Assembly (NCBI RefSeq): GCF_036370855.1
Contig: NC_088102.1
Location: 70,875,601 to 70,939,600 of the forward strand
DNA: 64,000 nucleotides
From: Dromaius novaehollandiae
Lineage: Eukaryota > Chordata > Aves > Casuariiformes > Dromaiidae
Reading direction: 5' to 3'
Below the pieces are notes generated by a model that searched no databases, was not told the DNA's origin, and was given only the letters and a program-made list of their open reading frames with translations. Every line of letters begins with the position of its first letter. The first letter of the stretch is position 1. Both the position numbers and the translations under genes were made by a program. Below, piece after piece: positions 50,201 through 63,023 of this stretch.

Positions 50201-53200
50201 TGCCTGAAAGAGTCAACTCCAGAGCCATATGAGCTCAGCTTCACTCAAGGTAATTCACTCTCATGCATTTAGAGTGGCTTGGGTGTGTATATGTGGTGCT
50301 GAGCTGTGCTGTGTGCACGTGAGCTGGCTGAGATCTCGTGTGAATTCAAAGGCTGAGAAGGAATGCAATAAATTTCCAAATTCTGGTACAAAATCCTAAA
50401 TATTGGTATAGTTTTCTGTGCATACAATGTTGCCAAACAAGCAGAGGAACAAAACTGGACAAGCAGCAGTCATCAAGAACTGTAACATTTTTATTGTTCT
50501 CATTCATCCTACTTCTCATTAGCGATGGAACGAGACTTCGGTACATCACATTTGTGTGGAGAAGAAGAATTCAGAGCAAGTTGCTTTACTGTTTCCCTTG
50601 CAGATGATAGTTTGTGTATTTTTGAATGGATACTGAACAGCATGAACTCTCACTTCTTATTTTCCCTGAAGATTAGTTGGAAAGCACGTGGCGTCAGTGC
50701 TAGGATGAGATTTAATCATTGTAGGCTAACAGGTCACTCGGTTGTTTCATCAGCAATACTGATTTTTCCTAGCTGTTGTGATGTTGGATTGTTTTAACTA
50801 AAACATTAGGTTGCACCTGCTAATAAGCAGTGCAGGGAAGAAAATTTCAAGCTAAAGGTAGCTTACTAGTGGGAGTTCTTCAAGTCCTGGAATCCAACCT
50901 AGTTATTGCCTTCATTAATGCTGTTGTGAGAGGGACAGTGGGACAGCAATCCACAGAGGAGGAAAGGCTATGGGTGGGCAATGAGGACTATGAGCCAACG
51001 CTGCAGTGAGCCTCTGGAAAAGGCAAATGCAACCTTAGAACATATCAGCCCAGGAATTTCCAGTAGCAAAAGAAAGCTTTTAGTGCTATTGTATAAGACT
51101 CTGGGGACATTTCATCTAGATGACCATGCAAACTGTTGGTTACCTGTTCCCCAGAAAGGCTAATTCAAAACTAAAGAGGAAGAGCTACTAGGATGATCAG
51201 CGAAATGCAGCATCCATCATATTAGAGGAAACTGAAAGAACCTAGCAAACTTTCAAGTGACATTTCCAATACTTTTTTTCCAAATAAAAAGTCAGGAACC
51301 AATACCTCCGTAACCTACATGCATGTATTTAAATTTTGTTGAGCAACGATATGAGTAGGGGCTGTTCTTTGCACTGGCCTAACAGGTTTCATGAGTATTG
51401 CACTTGCCCTCATAACTACTGATGTAGAAAACATGCTTAAAGAGAGGAAGCAGATCCCCCTTCCATGGGATCTGGTGAATGGGCACACGTTATACCCATG
51501 CTTTTGCAGAGATGACTTCTCAGGAACACCGTAGTGTTATGCAATGTGTTTTCATCTGCTATTTAATGTGACTTGTCTGTACCTGTTAACATATTTCAGT
51601 TGGCAAGGCCAGGTGAATCCTTACCTTGTGAAGCAAGCTGCAATAATCAGTTTGCTCCAAATGTCGATGCAGATCTTTCTACAGACTTTCTGATGACAGA
51701 CTTTCTACAGACAAATGATGTCTGTGAGTATATGCAAAGTGTGGGTAAAGTCTTATATGCTCCATGCACAGGAAATCATTACTAGCTTAATAGCATTCCT
51801 CTTCTTCACCTCTTGAAATTCACAGTTCCTATCCAGTACAGGAAAAAGAGAAAGAGAGGGTGCAGTAGTGTATACATAAAGAATGCCCTTCTCTTTTTCA
51901 GGATGATATATACAGTTACTGTGGGAATCTGCCCACAAGTTAACCTCTGTAATTTGCTTTAGGGGCATGTGTGATTCCAGGTTTCTCTGTATTCCCCCTG
52001 CCACTGTCATTGGTACGGTGGCAACGTAATTTCTAAATGTTTATGAAGTCTCTCTGTTGACTTTATGTTGCCAATAAGAGACATATTTCACTTGCTATAC
52101 AATGTAATTTGAGATTGCTTTTGTCCCTTTGCTTTTGCAATTCCAATGATTTTGCTGTCATTGCTAAAACACAGGAGTTGCTAGGCTGTATCTTGGGCTT
52201 TTTCCAGATACTACCTTCAGCACAACATCAACCTCTGAAGATTAGGAATGGAAGAAATTATGGCTGTAAAACACATTTTTGAAAACCAAGAGCTACAATA
52301 TTAAGAATGGAGATATATTAATTCCTCTCTCCCCCTGAGAGTGGCAGTATGTCATGGAAATCAGCTGAGACTATTCCAGGTTCTCCCACCATGTAAGCTG
52401 GATGGTGAGAACACGGTTTAATGATGATGTGATGTAGGATTATCTGGAGGAGCCAAGACTTTCCCTGGAGTCTGAGCCCCTCTGTCTGACCCTTTTGTGC
52501 ATGGAGCAGAACGTTACATGTATCGTTTGAGATACCCAGCATAACTCTCATCTGTGGTGCTTTGCACAGATTATATGAAATAATAGGGTGCAGGGCTTCT
52601 CTTGCTATAGAGACCACCAGCAGTGAAGCAGCAGTTGTGTGATCTGTGCATTTGACAGTAAGTGATAGTGTAGTGCCACGATCCTGGGCAAGAGAATAAA
52701 AAGGTCCAAATTCTATCACAGGATAGTAATCCACACAGGATAAGGGTCCCCTAGCTAAAACTGAATCACCCACTTAGAGTGTATGTCTCATTGCGTTGGC
52801 CACAGAGTTTAAAGCGCCTGTCCCCTTAACTTAGGCACTTCAGCTAGACACTTCAAGTTAGGTAGGATGAATCTAGACATAAATATTTGGCCTGGGAGGG
52901 AAAATGTAGACTAATAATTCTGTTTGCAGGGAGGGGGAGAGAAAGAGAGGGATTGGTAGATTAGGACATCATTCAAAACGTGTAAAGATAAGGTGATCTA
53001 GGCATAAACTTAAGTCTAAATTTTCAATTTTTCAAATGACTGAGTTTGATGTATTTTAACTATTTCCAGGTTTTCAGGTGTCTGAGTTTGCAGAACAGCT
53101 ACACTGGAAAAGGAACAAGATAACATAGTTTGGCTCAGATGGGTTGTAAATCTGTTTTGAGTTTCCATGGCTTTGGGAAGCCCCTCCTCCACCTTGAGGT

Positions 53201-56200
53201 TCTCATCTGCCATGTTCAGACATGTAGGGCTGCATATTTACTACCTCTTCAGCACTGTAGTTGTGTCAAGGTTTTATTAGGACACTTTTGGTCTGTTTTA
53301 GGTAGAAGTAACTGGTGATCTGGTCCTTTGAAAAGCAATCTGGAATGGAGCAAATGGGAATAATGTAGTTTTTCTTAAAGGGGTTTAAGAAGTTAAAAGA
53401 GAAGAAAAGTTAGTGGGAGAACACTTCCATATATTTCCATAATTTCTTCAAGGGGTTGAGGCACACCCCCTGTGACTGTGGGTGCAGTTATCACCAGAAT
53501 AGGGCATAATCAGTTCTACTAGCCAAAAGGGTGTAACATGCTATGATGGAAAAGAGATGATATCATTTTTTCAACAAATCTGTGCTGCAAATCTTGAGTC
53601 ATACACTGATGCTTTTTGAGGGGGCAGTAGATAAGATTTGTTATTATGAAAGCATATGTTGCAACACATGAAAATGCAAGGATACAATACTGCCAATGTT
53701 ACCCATCCATTCATACCATATTTTTTCCTTCTGAACTTCCAGCTCTTTTGCACATTCCTCGTCTCTTTGCTGACCTCCACTGGGTTAGATTATTTAACCT
53801 TTCAGAAATTTCTGCAGAGCAGCACTAACAGAAACTGCCTTTGCTCTGTCATTATCAGGAGAACCTCTCAGCACAGTGCTAGCTAACTAGTGGAGCACAC
53901 CCAGATAATGGTGAACATCTGGAAGGAACATAGCCAGCATCAGCTCTGCCACATCATCTACTCCACTGAAACATATTTAACAAAGGCTTGCTCGCTTGGG
54001 TCTTTTCTAGACCGGTGTTCAGGGCCCTGAGCAAAGCACAAGGAAGAATTTCTAAAAACTTCCTAAAGATCCTTGTCAGCAGAGCCTTATTGCTTCAGTG
54101 ATGAGCTTCTGCTGTGTGGCTTTAGAGGATGTGTTCTGATCACGCTACATGCCACTAATGATCTCTTGCCTGAGAAATGATCTTACATTCATAGAAGTAG
54201 AGCTGATGGTCGTCGACTAGCCCCAGGATGCAACAATAGTTACAGTATTTTGAATTGGAGGGAAACAAGGAACAGCTTGCTTAGGAATCATATTTTATGG
54301 TTACGGTATGAGACCTGTAAGGATTTTCATGTTCTTCGTGTAACCGGCTTTCATGGAAGCTATAAAGAGTGTAAGAGATATTTTACTCTACTTTTACCTG
54401 AGTCCTTTGCTACTTATATTTGCCAGCTTGATCACTGAACAATGAAAATGAAAACTAAAAAGCACAGGACAATTAAAAGCTGTCTTGGAGGTGGAGGGAA
54501 TAATTTTTGGTGAGCTGCCAATGACAAATCAGATTCTGTGAAGACATCAATCTGTAAAGCACTCAACAGGAAAAGCTAAGTGGTTTTTTATTTCTTTGTA
54601 GAGTTTCATTCTGAGTATCAGTCATGTATCAGTTATTTAGGTACTTTATTGGCATTCTCCTAAGACTTAGAAACACCTGGAAGATAATGGTTGCAAATTT
54701 GTTATGCAGCAGGAGTCCTAGATACTTAAGCAGCTTTCCTTGGGCTGTATTTCAAAAATGAGTAGGGAATGATGCATCCAACATGATAAAAAGTCCAGTG
54801 TAAACGAAAGTGTGAATAATGAAGTTGTTGCCATTTTGAGAGACTAGCAGAACTAGTGGCCAAGCTATCTTGCCTCAGTATGGTCTATGGACAACATCTT
54901 GGTACACTCATTGCTGGTAGATGCTGAATGTGGGCTCATAACACTGTAACATGAGGTCAGCAGAAGAGAAAAAAGACATAGTGAGACCAAAGCATGTATT
55001 TTGGCCATAGGTGACCATAGAAAAGAACCATGAAACTGAAGAAGCATGGGCATTAGGAGATCCAAATTTCACTCAGGCCCGTGTGAAGGAGAGAGTCTCA
55101 TCCATAGAACCAGTATGGCTCAACAGTCCCACATCATAAGTCCTCAGTGAAGTGACAGGACCTTTTCTAGTCCCTACCATAGCAGTCTTTCCTACTTGCT
55201 GCTATGAACTCCAAAAAGTAGCATTGATCATTGTCCTGCTTCTCACTCCTGTACCATGTTGCACCACATGAGCAAGAAGAATCAGAAAAGAAAAACATGA
55301 AACAGGAGTTGCAGACAGCAAGTCATATATCATGGAAGCCACCTGCATTCCCTTCTTATATATTGCATTTTTATAAATAGTATTTTATTGAGTTTGTTTA
55401 TATTTTGTTCTGGTTAACTCAGTTTAGTTAGCACTTCTTTATTCTTTTGTTTTCTTCAGTTTGCATAGCATTGTGGTGTTTTCAGAGATTCCTGTTTATG
55501 GAGATTTTGGGGTCTGTTTTGCGGCTGGCTGCTCTGATTATATCCTTTCAACAACTTGTGTTGTTGAAATTATTAATGTCTTCTGTTACTGAAAATGTTA
55601 ATGCTGCCCAAGGAACTGTAATGGAACAAGAATGCATTAAAAAGATTTTGCTGAGTTATAACAACAGGTTGAACTGATTTTCTGATAGTTCAAAATAACA
55701 AATGCAGAAAGCCACAGTGAATTTGATATGTTGGTTATTAGGCAAATCGATACTCTGTCTTCTTTCTTGCTAATCACCACAATTCAAAATATTTATCAGA
55801 GGCAGTGTTGCACATATATTGGCAGTTGCCATATCTACCAAGGTGAAAGAACAAGCGTAGGGCACAAAACAGTGTATTCGCACATAGGGACACATTAGGT
55901 CTAAAGTGTTGGCATATGAGCACTGCTCATCCTTAATCTTGTTGGATTGCTCATTAGTGCATTTTCCAAGTGTGGGAACTGGTTATGGAGTCCATCAATA
56001 TCCAGGTTACACTTCATTTGGAAGCATTAAACTGCAGCTTTTTAGCACTTGTGCAGGCATCTAAAACTTTTTGAAGAGAACACCATCTTCCGTTCTGTCT
56101 TCCAAACGCACACAGCATTTGCGATTGAATGTGATCCCACCCTGTCTGGTTTCCTAAGTCACGGTAAGTTCTCAGTTCCTGAAAACGAACGTGGGCTCCT

Positions 56201-57076
56201 GAAATTTATTGATGATCCTGCTATCAGTGGAGAGAAAGTTCCTGTCCAAACATGAAAATGCTTGATCTCCCCAGACACCTCTCTGGTGTCAGTCATCTTG
56301 TTAGTGTTTCTCTGGTGTTCAAGAACCTGCCACGTGGTCCATGGCTCACAGAAAGGGATCTACCCTTCCGCCTCAGAGTCGGCAAATACATTAAGCACTA
56401 TGCTATGGCATAGTTTGGAAAGTCAGTGTTCTGATTTTTAACCTGCATGCAAGGTCCATTCAACCCACTTGAAATCTACCTTTTCTTTTAGGCTTGATGA
56501 AAGAAAGCACCACGCCCCAGGTACGGTTCACACCACGCCAGTGCAAGGAAGGAAAGAATGGATTACAGAGCACAAAAAGGTGGTATATGCAAGGGAACAA
56601 GTGTATATCGGGTGGATGTATTCTCAAGTAATAATTTGATGTTTATGTTTTCAGTAGATAAGGTCTTTTATTATGAAATGACAGATTGCAAAATGTGAAA
56701 ACAGAGACCTGCAATACTGGAAATGCATGAATTCAGCTTATTGGGGGGGTGGTGTTCAAGTAAAAAAGAAAAGAGTGGTTGGCAACTTTGTGTAATAGAT
56801 AGCTATGCCTCAGATTAATGAATCGCTAACAAAAATATCATTCCGTTGCAAACATCAGTTGGCTGATACGACAGTAATTATTGTTATCAGCATTTCTATC
56901 AGACTAATGTCTACATGTTGAAGCCTCTGGCACGAATGCTGTATCAACCGTGCAACAGACAGTTCCTTCTCTGAATGGGCTGTCTGTGGCTCGTTCTTGA
57001 GTAATTAAAGATTCAGTTATCCAAGGGTTTGGCATACATCCGTGAAAGGACTTCAGTGCCTGGCTGCCCTTCTGGC

Positions 57077-57108
57077 AGCTAAGCTGCAGCTAAGCTGCAG
57101 CTAAGCTT
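57077..57108. repeat. 11-bp tandem repeat
   Basis: The unit AGCTAAGCTGC occurs nearly three times in a row. It is a small self-complementary, AluI-rich repeat. Confidence 0.75.
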
Positions 57109-58349
57109 TTACCTGTCTCCTGGAATATCCAAGTTCTCAGGGCTGCTTAATACTTCTACATTAAGTTCCCAAACATCAGCTGTGTTGTTGAAGCTATTTA
57201 ACTTTGTGGGGAATTTTGGAGTCAGAAAAAGCAGCTAAAGAGGTATGAACATAGGACAAGGTGGGCTGAGTTCTATCCCCTTATTGAGGATTCAGTGTAG
57301 GAGGGAAACTAAAAGGAACAAGTTCTGCTGTGCTCCCAAAGGTGTGCACTGATGCATCGGAGATGGCTTATCTCAAATGTAACAAAAATAAGGTCTGTAA
57401 AATGTACTGAGAGTGAGCCTGTGGGATGGCAAAACCCAGGAACAAGAAGGAAAACAAGTTTTTTGACTCCCTACTGTGAAAGGGGAGAAGCAAAGAAACA
57501 GGTCAAAGATAACAGCTATTAAGCCTGTTTCTAAAGCATCTTATTTCATTGGCTGTCATTCCAAATTGGGCTGAGTAATGGACTTCTGTGTCTTTTCACA
57601 CCTTCTTATAAAGCAGAAAAGTCACAAACACCTATTTAAACTGTGCTAGCTATATGGGGTTTCTCACGGTTCTTTGGATCAGCATTTCTAAATGGAGATA
57701 CAGACTGCAGAATTACAGTCAAGAGAGCGTTTTACTAGCCCAAGCAGACTCAAAAGCAAATGAACACTGGGGAAAATGATGCAAAGTAGAGATGTGGGAG
57801 ATGTTACAAACGTACAGGAAACAATTCAAATGGAATATTACAAACTGTTGAAAGATAGTAACTCAGACAAATTAATTTAAGGTTTGATCACGTGCTTTAG
57901 AAAACTCTACCCTAGTTGTGTTCTCCTCCATCCAGATTGATGCTGTTAAGGGCTTTAACACGGATTGTTACATGGAATGAAGAAATCGTTGAATCAGGTG
58001 TGGTTTTATATTATTTTGAAGACTTTATCGTGTGTCTTTAAGCTAAAAGAGAAAGTCATGTGACTGTTAGGACAGTCTTTAGAAAGCTAAGAAATAGCTG
58101 AACCAAGTGCTATTTTGTAATTAATATTAGTTTCCAGGAGTTAATAGTTCTATTTTTTTTTCCAAATCAATAGTTTACTTAGCAATTTTACAAGCAAGAA
58201 AGAGGGGGCAGGAGAACTAAAGCACTTTTACATCCTGGCATTGGTACACTGGGTTTCTAGTGAAACATTTTGTGCGCGCTATCCCAGGCTTAGCCTAGGT
58301 GTCAGAGAAGAGCCTTTAGCACTATAGCAGCGGAGTGGAAGTCGTCTCC

Positions 58350-58409
58350 TCCGTGCTTTGTTCCTGCTGCGAGTGCTGGCTGGGCAGCCACGCCAGGCAG
58401 GACGCCACG
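58350..58409 (+). pseudogene. degraded exon-1 3' end of the second FADS1-like copy
   Basis: The end reads GSHARQDAT directly before a GTGAGG donor, matching [10 protein letters not shown] before GTAAGA in the intact gene, with the codon for Tyr deleted and mostly third-position changes after it. The phase is correct for exon 2 (DAFVAFH). Upstream residues (CCECWL) no longer show the HPGG motif. Intron length supports the call: 3795 bp to exon 2, or about 2634 bp after removing the LTR and one target-site copy, against 2454 bp in the intact gene. Confidence 0.6.
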
Positions 58410-58413
58410 GTGA

Positions 58414-58436
58414 GGGGTGGTGGGGTGGGGTGGGGG
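58414..58436 (+). other. putative G-quadruplex tract
   Basis: Four runs of at least four G (58414-58417, 58422-58425, 58427-58430, 58432-58436) are separated by loops of 4, 1 and 1 bases. It starts 4 bases after the GT of the exon-1-like donor. Folding is inferred from the pattern only. Confidence 0.6.
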
Positions 58437-59488
58437 AGCTGCGACAGGGCCGGATGGGTGTCAGGGGTGCACGTAAGCTTTCTAGCCTTCTGCTATGGAG
58501 ACTGCACAGCGGAGATGCTTCGTCCCTTTGAGTCCACAGAGGGGCAATCGTGCTCTAACTGTTGATCCCTCTAAAGTGTTTGGGAATCTCAGTATCCCAG
58601 TATCACTCTTGCAGGTAGCTTTGGCAGCTACAGCAGTTGCTTCCAGAAGCATACCTTTAAGGAAGGTATTGCTCCTCAAGTGCCATGGAACATAACACAG
58701 GAAAAGCAAAGACAGCCTGCTTTCACAAGCAGTTTTCTGGAAAGGTTTTTGTAGTTATTGCATATTGGCCTTCTGGCTCTGGGAGTGAACAAAATTCTTG
58801 GAAAGAATCAAATTGATAGCGGGTGTCCAACTGCTGGCATGTTACTCTATGGGTAAGAAAACTTCCATTCATCACCTTTCCTATTTGACTGCTATTTTAA
58901 ATGCCAAGCTGTGGGGACACACCACACCATTTGACAAATTCCCTGGAGTTCTTGCCTTCTGATACATGTGGAAAGTATGAAAATAGTGGTAAATTAGCTT
59001 CAATACAAAGAAATCAGCATGTGAAAAGTGTCATTTGCTTCCTTGCTCTGTATTTTGAAAGACAACCCAAGGCACATAGTTCCCTGAGCTTCCTTATATA
59101 GGGGATGTTTGATGGTCATGGAAGTAAAAATAATTTTTAGTCCACTAAATTTAAATTTCAAATGCTATGTTTTGCTTTCTGTATTTTTCATCATTCATTT
59201 GCTCTATGTAGTACAATCATATTTCTTCAATCTGAGGATGCTGGAATACCCCGGACAATGGATAAACTTGGAAAATACAGATATTTTATTTTTGGGATCT
59301 GAGATGGTTCTTACAGGTTGGTGCCATGACCAGTTCATTGAGCCTTGCCAGACTTCAGCCAGTTTCTTGCAACACCAGCTCAAATATCTTCACACTTGTG
59401 CACACTAAATAGACCATGCACCACAGTGGAAAAATGCCTGGCTATATTCCCACCTTTTCTTTAAGCACGCATCATGAAACTGCACCTC
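58437..59488. other. intron-1-like sequence of the second FADS1-like copy, 5' part
   Basis: Lies between the exon-1 remnant and the LTR. It has only short chance open frames and no recognised repeat. Confidence 0.45.
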
Positions 59489-60164
59489 AAGGGTGTGGCG
59501 GACAGATGAATGAATTTTTGCCTTAAACATTTCTTGGTGCATGGGGTGCAGGCAGGCCATAACCCCGAACAAGCCATCTGTCCCTGGCGGAAACAGGACT
59601 GGGCTGCTGCAACCCCCGAGATGGTCTCCCTGCGACCACCCGGAACACACCGAGCCTGCACTGCACGAGACCACAGTCGGGCAGAGACTTTGGGATCCGT
59701 TTTTAGCACAACTTCTATAAAACTTGCTTGGCATGAGTGGCTAAATTTGCTGAAGCCTTAGGCCGCACTCCCTAGTTTGGTGAGAAAGGGCCCCAGAGCT
59801 GGTGCAGGCGGGAACGATAAGGGAGTTACCAGCAATTTGCATTCCTGTGCACTGCTGAAACAGTGCTAATTGCTGGAGTTACCGCCTCTTTGTCAAGACC
59901 TTGAGAGATGATGGTGGGACCCGAGGAAGGAAGACACACCTATAGGATGGAAGACACACCTGTCGGCAGAAACTGCAACAGAAACGATAAGGGAGAAAAG
60001 AAACAGCCTGCCTAGGAACAACGATGAGATCCAATAAGGAGCAGGAAACCCCAGACTCAAAAATTACTATTGGTCTGAACTACCACGTGGGGGGGTGGGA
60101 AACTTAATTTGAAAAAGCTATAATTGCCCAGGGATCTCTTTGTTCAGGGTCCCTCTTTGGAGGT

Positions 60165-60251
60165 ACCCAACTCGAGCTGTAACCACTGCACGCGTGTCAT
60201 TCCGAGCTAACCTAGGGTCGGACCCAACTCGAGTTGTAATTACTGCACGCG
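60165..60251 (+). repeat. internal direct repeat of the LTR, 30-bp unit at 57-bp spacing
   Basis: The 30-bp units at 60165-60194 and 60222-60251 start ACCCAACTCGAG, end ACTGCACGCG and differ at three positions, all C/T. They lie just downstream of the LTR TATA box. Confidence 0.85.
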
Positions 60252-60306
60252 CACCACCAAAACTTACACCCAGGGTGAAGAGGACCCACCTACCACCAGA
60301 CGGGAG

Positions 60307-60321
60307 CCCCCCCCCCCCCCC
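60307..60321 (+). repeat. C15 homopolymer in the LTR
   Basis: An uninterrupted run of fifteen C inside the LTR. Its length is likely unstable or error-prone. Confidence 0.85.
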
Positions 60322-60379
60322 ACTGCCGAGACTCCCAAAGGAAGAGGACCAACAGGACGCCGCTGGATCCACGGGTGGT

Positions 60380-60381
<2 letters not shown>

Positions 60382-60417
<36 letters not shown>
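60382..60417 (+). repeat. (TC)18 microsatellite in the LTR
   Basis: About 18 TC units within the transcribed part of the LTR, between the TATA box and the polyadenylation signal. Confidence 0.9.
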
Positions 60418-60423
<6 letters not shown>

Positions 60424-60654
60424 CCTGTCTTTTGTTGAATGTTGGTAAGATCTGTTTTTGTCTAGCTAGTTGCAGTATTCGCCATTGAATTATCCTATTT
60501 GACCACATGCCTTATCTTTGTGTTAATAAATCTTAAAACCGGTTGGCTGGTGTCGTTTCACCTTAATTCAGTCCAAGGGCATCACGAACTTGGTCGTTTG
60601 GCCCCAAGGGAGGGAGGTCGTCCTGAACGACTCCTTTCGGGCCGCGACAAAGGG

Positions 60655-62204
60655 CTGTAAGTGAAATGAATAGGATGGGTTTTTATTTTTTTTACTTTGC
60701 TCCAGAGATGTGGAAGAGCAGGTAAAGCTTCGTCAGCTCAGCACTCTTGGATAACAAGTGTCATCACATCTGACCAGGCACAATATTCAGAATGTGTTTT
60801 TATTCCAAGGCTAATTAATACATGTGACACTGCAGTATCTTGCCCTGTTTGGTCTCTGCTAACTTGCAAGCTATGCATCCTCGCCTCAGAAAAGCCTTTT
60901 AAGAGAGAGATAAAAGGTGGAATATTTGCTACAGGTATGTCTACAATGCAGGGTGGTGTAGTACAGCACAGAGAAAACCATTGGATTTCAATCATCTTAG
61001 ATGCTAGCACTAGCTGACCTGTAGCAGAAGCAGGAAAAATTAGTGTGTGTGTATTTCTTTGCTCTCCTGTGTAGCTCAATTATGTGTGATATCTGAACCA
61101 GCTTGCTTAGAGCAAACTTGGTCACATCTACATGGAGCTGCAGTGGGAACATACCCAGGACCCTGGAGTCTCATTTGTGGCATATCCAAGTGTGTCTTGT
61201 TGTTTCCTTCAGGGCTCCAGCTGTCCCCTCCACACACACTCTCAGTGCAGTTCCCTCTTCCACTGCCTTTCTGTATCCTGCCCTTTTTGTCCCCAGTCCT
61301 GCCTGGAGGCTATCACACCATCGCTGTTCAGTGCTCTTTGTGGTAGATCAGTGACACCTAACCAGACCTGTGACTATGAACTGGATCTTTGCATTCATTT
61401 CCTTTTGTATATCTCCAAGGATTAGAGAAAACAAAAGGTTTCCCTGTGTCACGCGGTCCTTGATGAGATCCTTCCATGTGGAGTTCTCTACCCAGAGACA
61501 GGGATATCGTTCTGCAGGGATATCTAGGGTAGCTATCACCTATCCTCCTCCTGCTTCAGAACTCGTATCACTTCTTGCAGTGTGGTTTCCCTTCTTTATA
61601 TATGTAGCCTGAATATAATAAAAGTCTTCATGCTCTTGCATAACTGCACTGGGAAATGTATGAATGCAGCCTCTGGAAAGGATGTATTTCTGAAAGGTTA
61701 AAATTCCTCCTGGTCTGTGAATAACAAGAACTGCATTTTTCTTTTGAACAGTCAGATTTAAAAGGCAACCTTCTCTTTTGACAAATAGCGTAACAAACAA
61801 GATTCTAATCTGCTCACAAGAAAAGTGTTTTGAGCACCTGAAAGCCAAAGGAGATAGGAAAATCACTAAAATTGGGTGGGAAAGGAAGAAGAAAGGTAAG
61901 GAAATTAAGCTGCATTTTAGGCATTCATTCACTTCTGTATTATGGCACCTATATACCCTTAATAACTGCAGTAGTGGAAGTCAGACCTCTCCTGTTTGTC
62001 AGCTGAAATAAGGTCTCACATAAGGAGAAGGGAGGACAAAGGCAGGAATAAAAAGGTCAACAAAAGCTTGAGGGGATGGAAAGGCCAGCCAGCTATCTCT
62101 GCCTCTGGGGCTCCTCCCTAGTGTTAAGCATGCACAGCGGATGGAGGTTAGTAACATAGTGTAGTTTTTTTCTCATCTCTTCCTTTACTCTTGTGCATTT
62201 GCAG
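60655..62204. other. intron-1-like sequence of the second FADS1-like copy, 3' part
   Basis: Between the LTR target-site duplication and exon 2. It holds only short chance frames, up to 130 codons on the minus strand at 61540-61932 with no recognised domain, and ends in a T-rich tract and the CAG acceptor of exon 2. Confidence 0.45.
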
Positions 62205-62315
62205 GATGCCTTTGTAGCATTCCATGTTGACAAGCTGTTGGTGAGCAAGTACTTGAAGTCACTGCAGATTGGGGAGCTGGCACCAGATGACCCCAGTGTT
62301 GAGCTCAGTAAAAAT
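62205..62315 (+). pseudogene. exon 2 of the second FADS1-like copy (frame intact)
   Basis: 37 open codons between GTGCATTTGCAG and GTAAGT. It begins [10 protein letters not shown] and includes [11 protein letters not shown]. The heme-ligand His of AFH is kept. The coding frame itself is undamaged. Confidence 0.88.
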
Positions 62316-63023
62316 GTAAGTCTATCCCCATCAGTCAAACCAAAGGTAGATTAAAGGGGAATATTCTGACATTAGACCTTGTTCTTCTGTATCAGCATAG
62401 CTCCTAGAACAGTGGGATCCATTTTTTTCCACTATTTTTTGTGCTACTGCATAGAAATAATAAATGAATGTTACTCTAAATCCATGTTACATGGTTTAGA
62501 ATGAGAGTCCTGAAGATGGATTTTCCTTATCACAGCAACCCTATCTAAATAACAGAGCCAAATATTCAGAAATTCTCTCCATCTGATAGTAAGTTTTCAA
62601 AACCTACTCCCTTCTATTGTAGGTATTTGTAGGGAGAGGATGCAGAGTATATTAGCGATAAAATAAGTTTCACAGGCTGCATTGGCACTGCCCTTTTGGA
62701 CAGCCTTCTGTCACAGTCTCAAAGTCCAGCTCCTTAATCATCCACGGAAGCGCTGTTCATGGCATTGTGGGAGTCACTAATCTGGTATGTCAAAGGAAAC
62801 CTCATGAGAGAGCCACAGATGGGACAGGAGTGGTCTTGGTGTGCAAACATTCCTTGGGCTGTATGGACCTCACTGCTTCCCTCTGTCCCCACTCCTCCTA
62901 GCCTGCCCTAACTTTTCCTTTATCTAGTTGCCTACTGTGATGGCAGCATGTTGAAAGGGGACTTGAGACTGCAGTGCCATGGTCTAGCAGCAAGGAATGT
63001 TCTAACACTGGTGCTTCCCACAG

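Larger units (their letters stand above)
42525..58334. other. intergenic, no gene recognised
   Basis: Nearly 16 kb with only short unassigned frames. The longest apart from the duplicated segment near 47 kb is a 151-codon minus-strand frame at 52318-52773 with no domain I recognise. Tandem repeats and an LTR-like stretch are listed separately. Confidence 0.45.
59494..60649 (+). mobile_element. solo LTR of an endogenous retrovirus-like element
   Basis: 1156 bp with TGTGGCGG at the start and CCGCGACA at the end, inverted repeats matching at 7 of 8 positions. Both sides carry the 5-bp duplication AAGGG (59489-59493 and 60650-60654). Inside are CCAAT (60031), TATAA (60119-60123) and AATAAA (60525-60530), all on the + strand, giving U3-R-U5 order. 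No gag, pol or env remains, so internal recombination between two LTRs is the likely origin. A 5-bp duplication fits ERV-L-like and some other families better than gamma- (4 bp) or alpharetroviruses (6 bp). The family was not identified. It sits in intron 1 of the second FADS1-like copy, in the same orientation. Confidence 0.88.

Noticed and set aside
60118-60508. Short frames on both strands inside the LTR
   Set aside because: They read through the C15 and TC repeats of the solo LTR; no retroviral protein similarity is seen.
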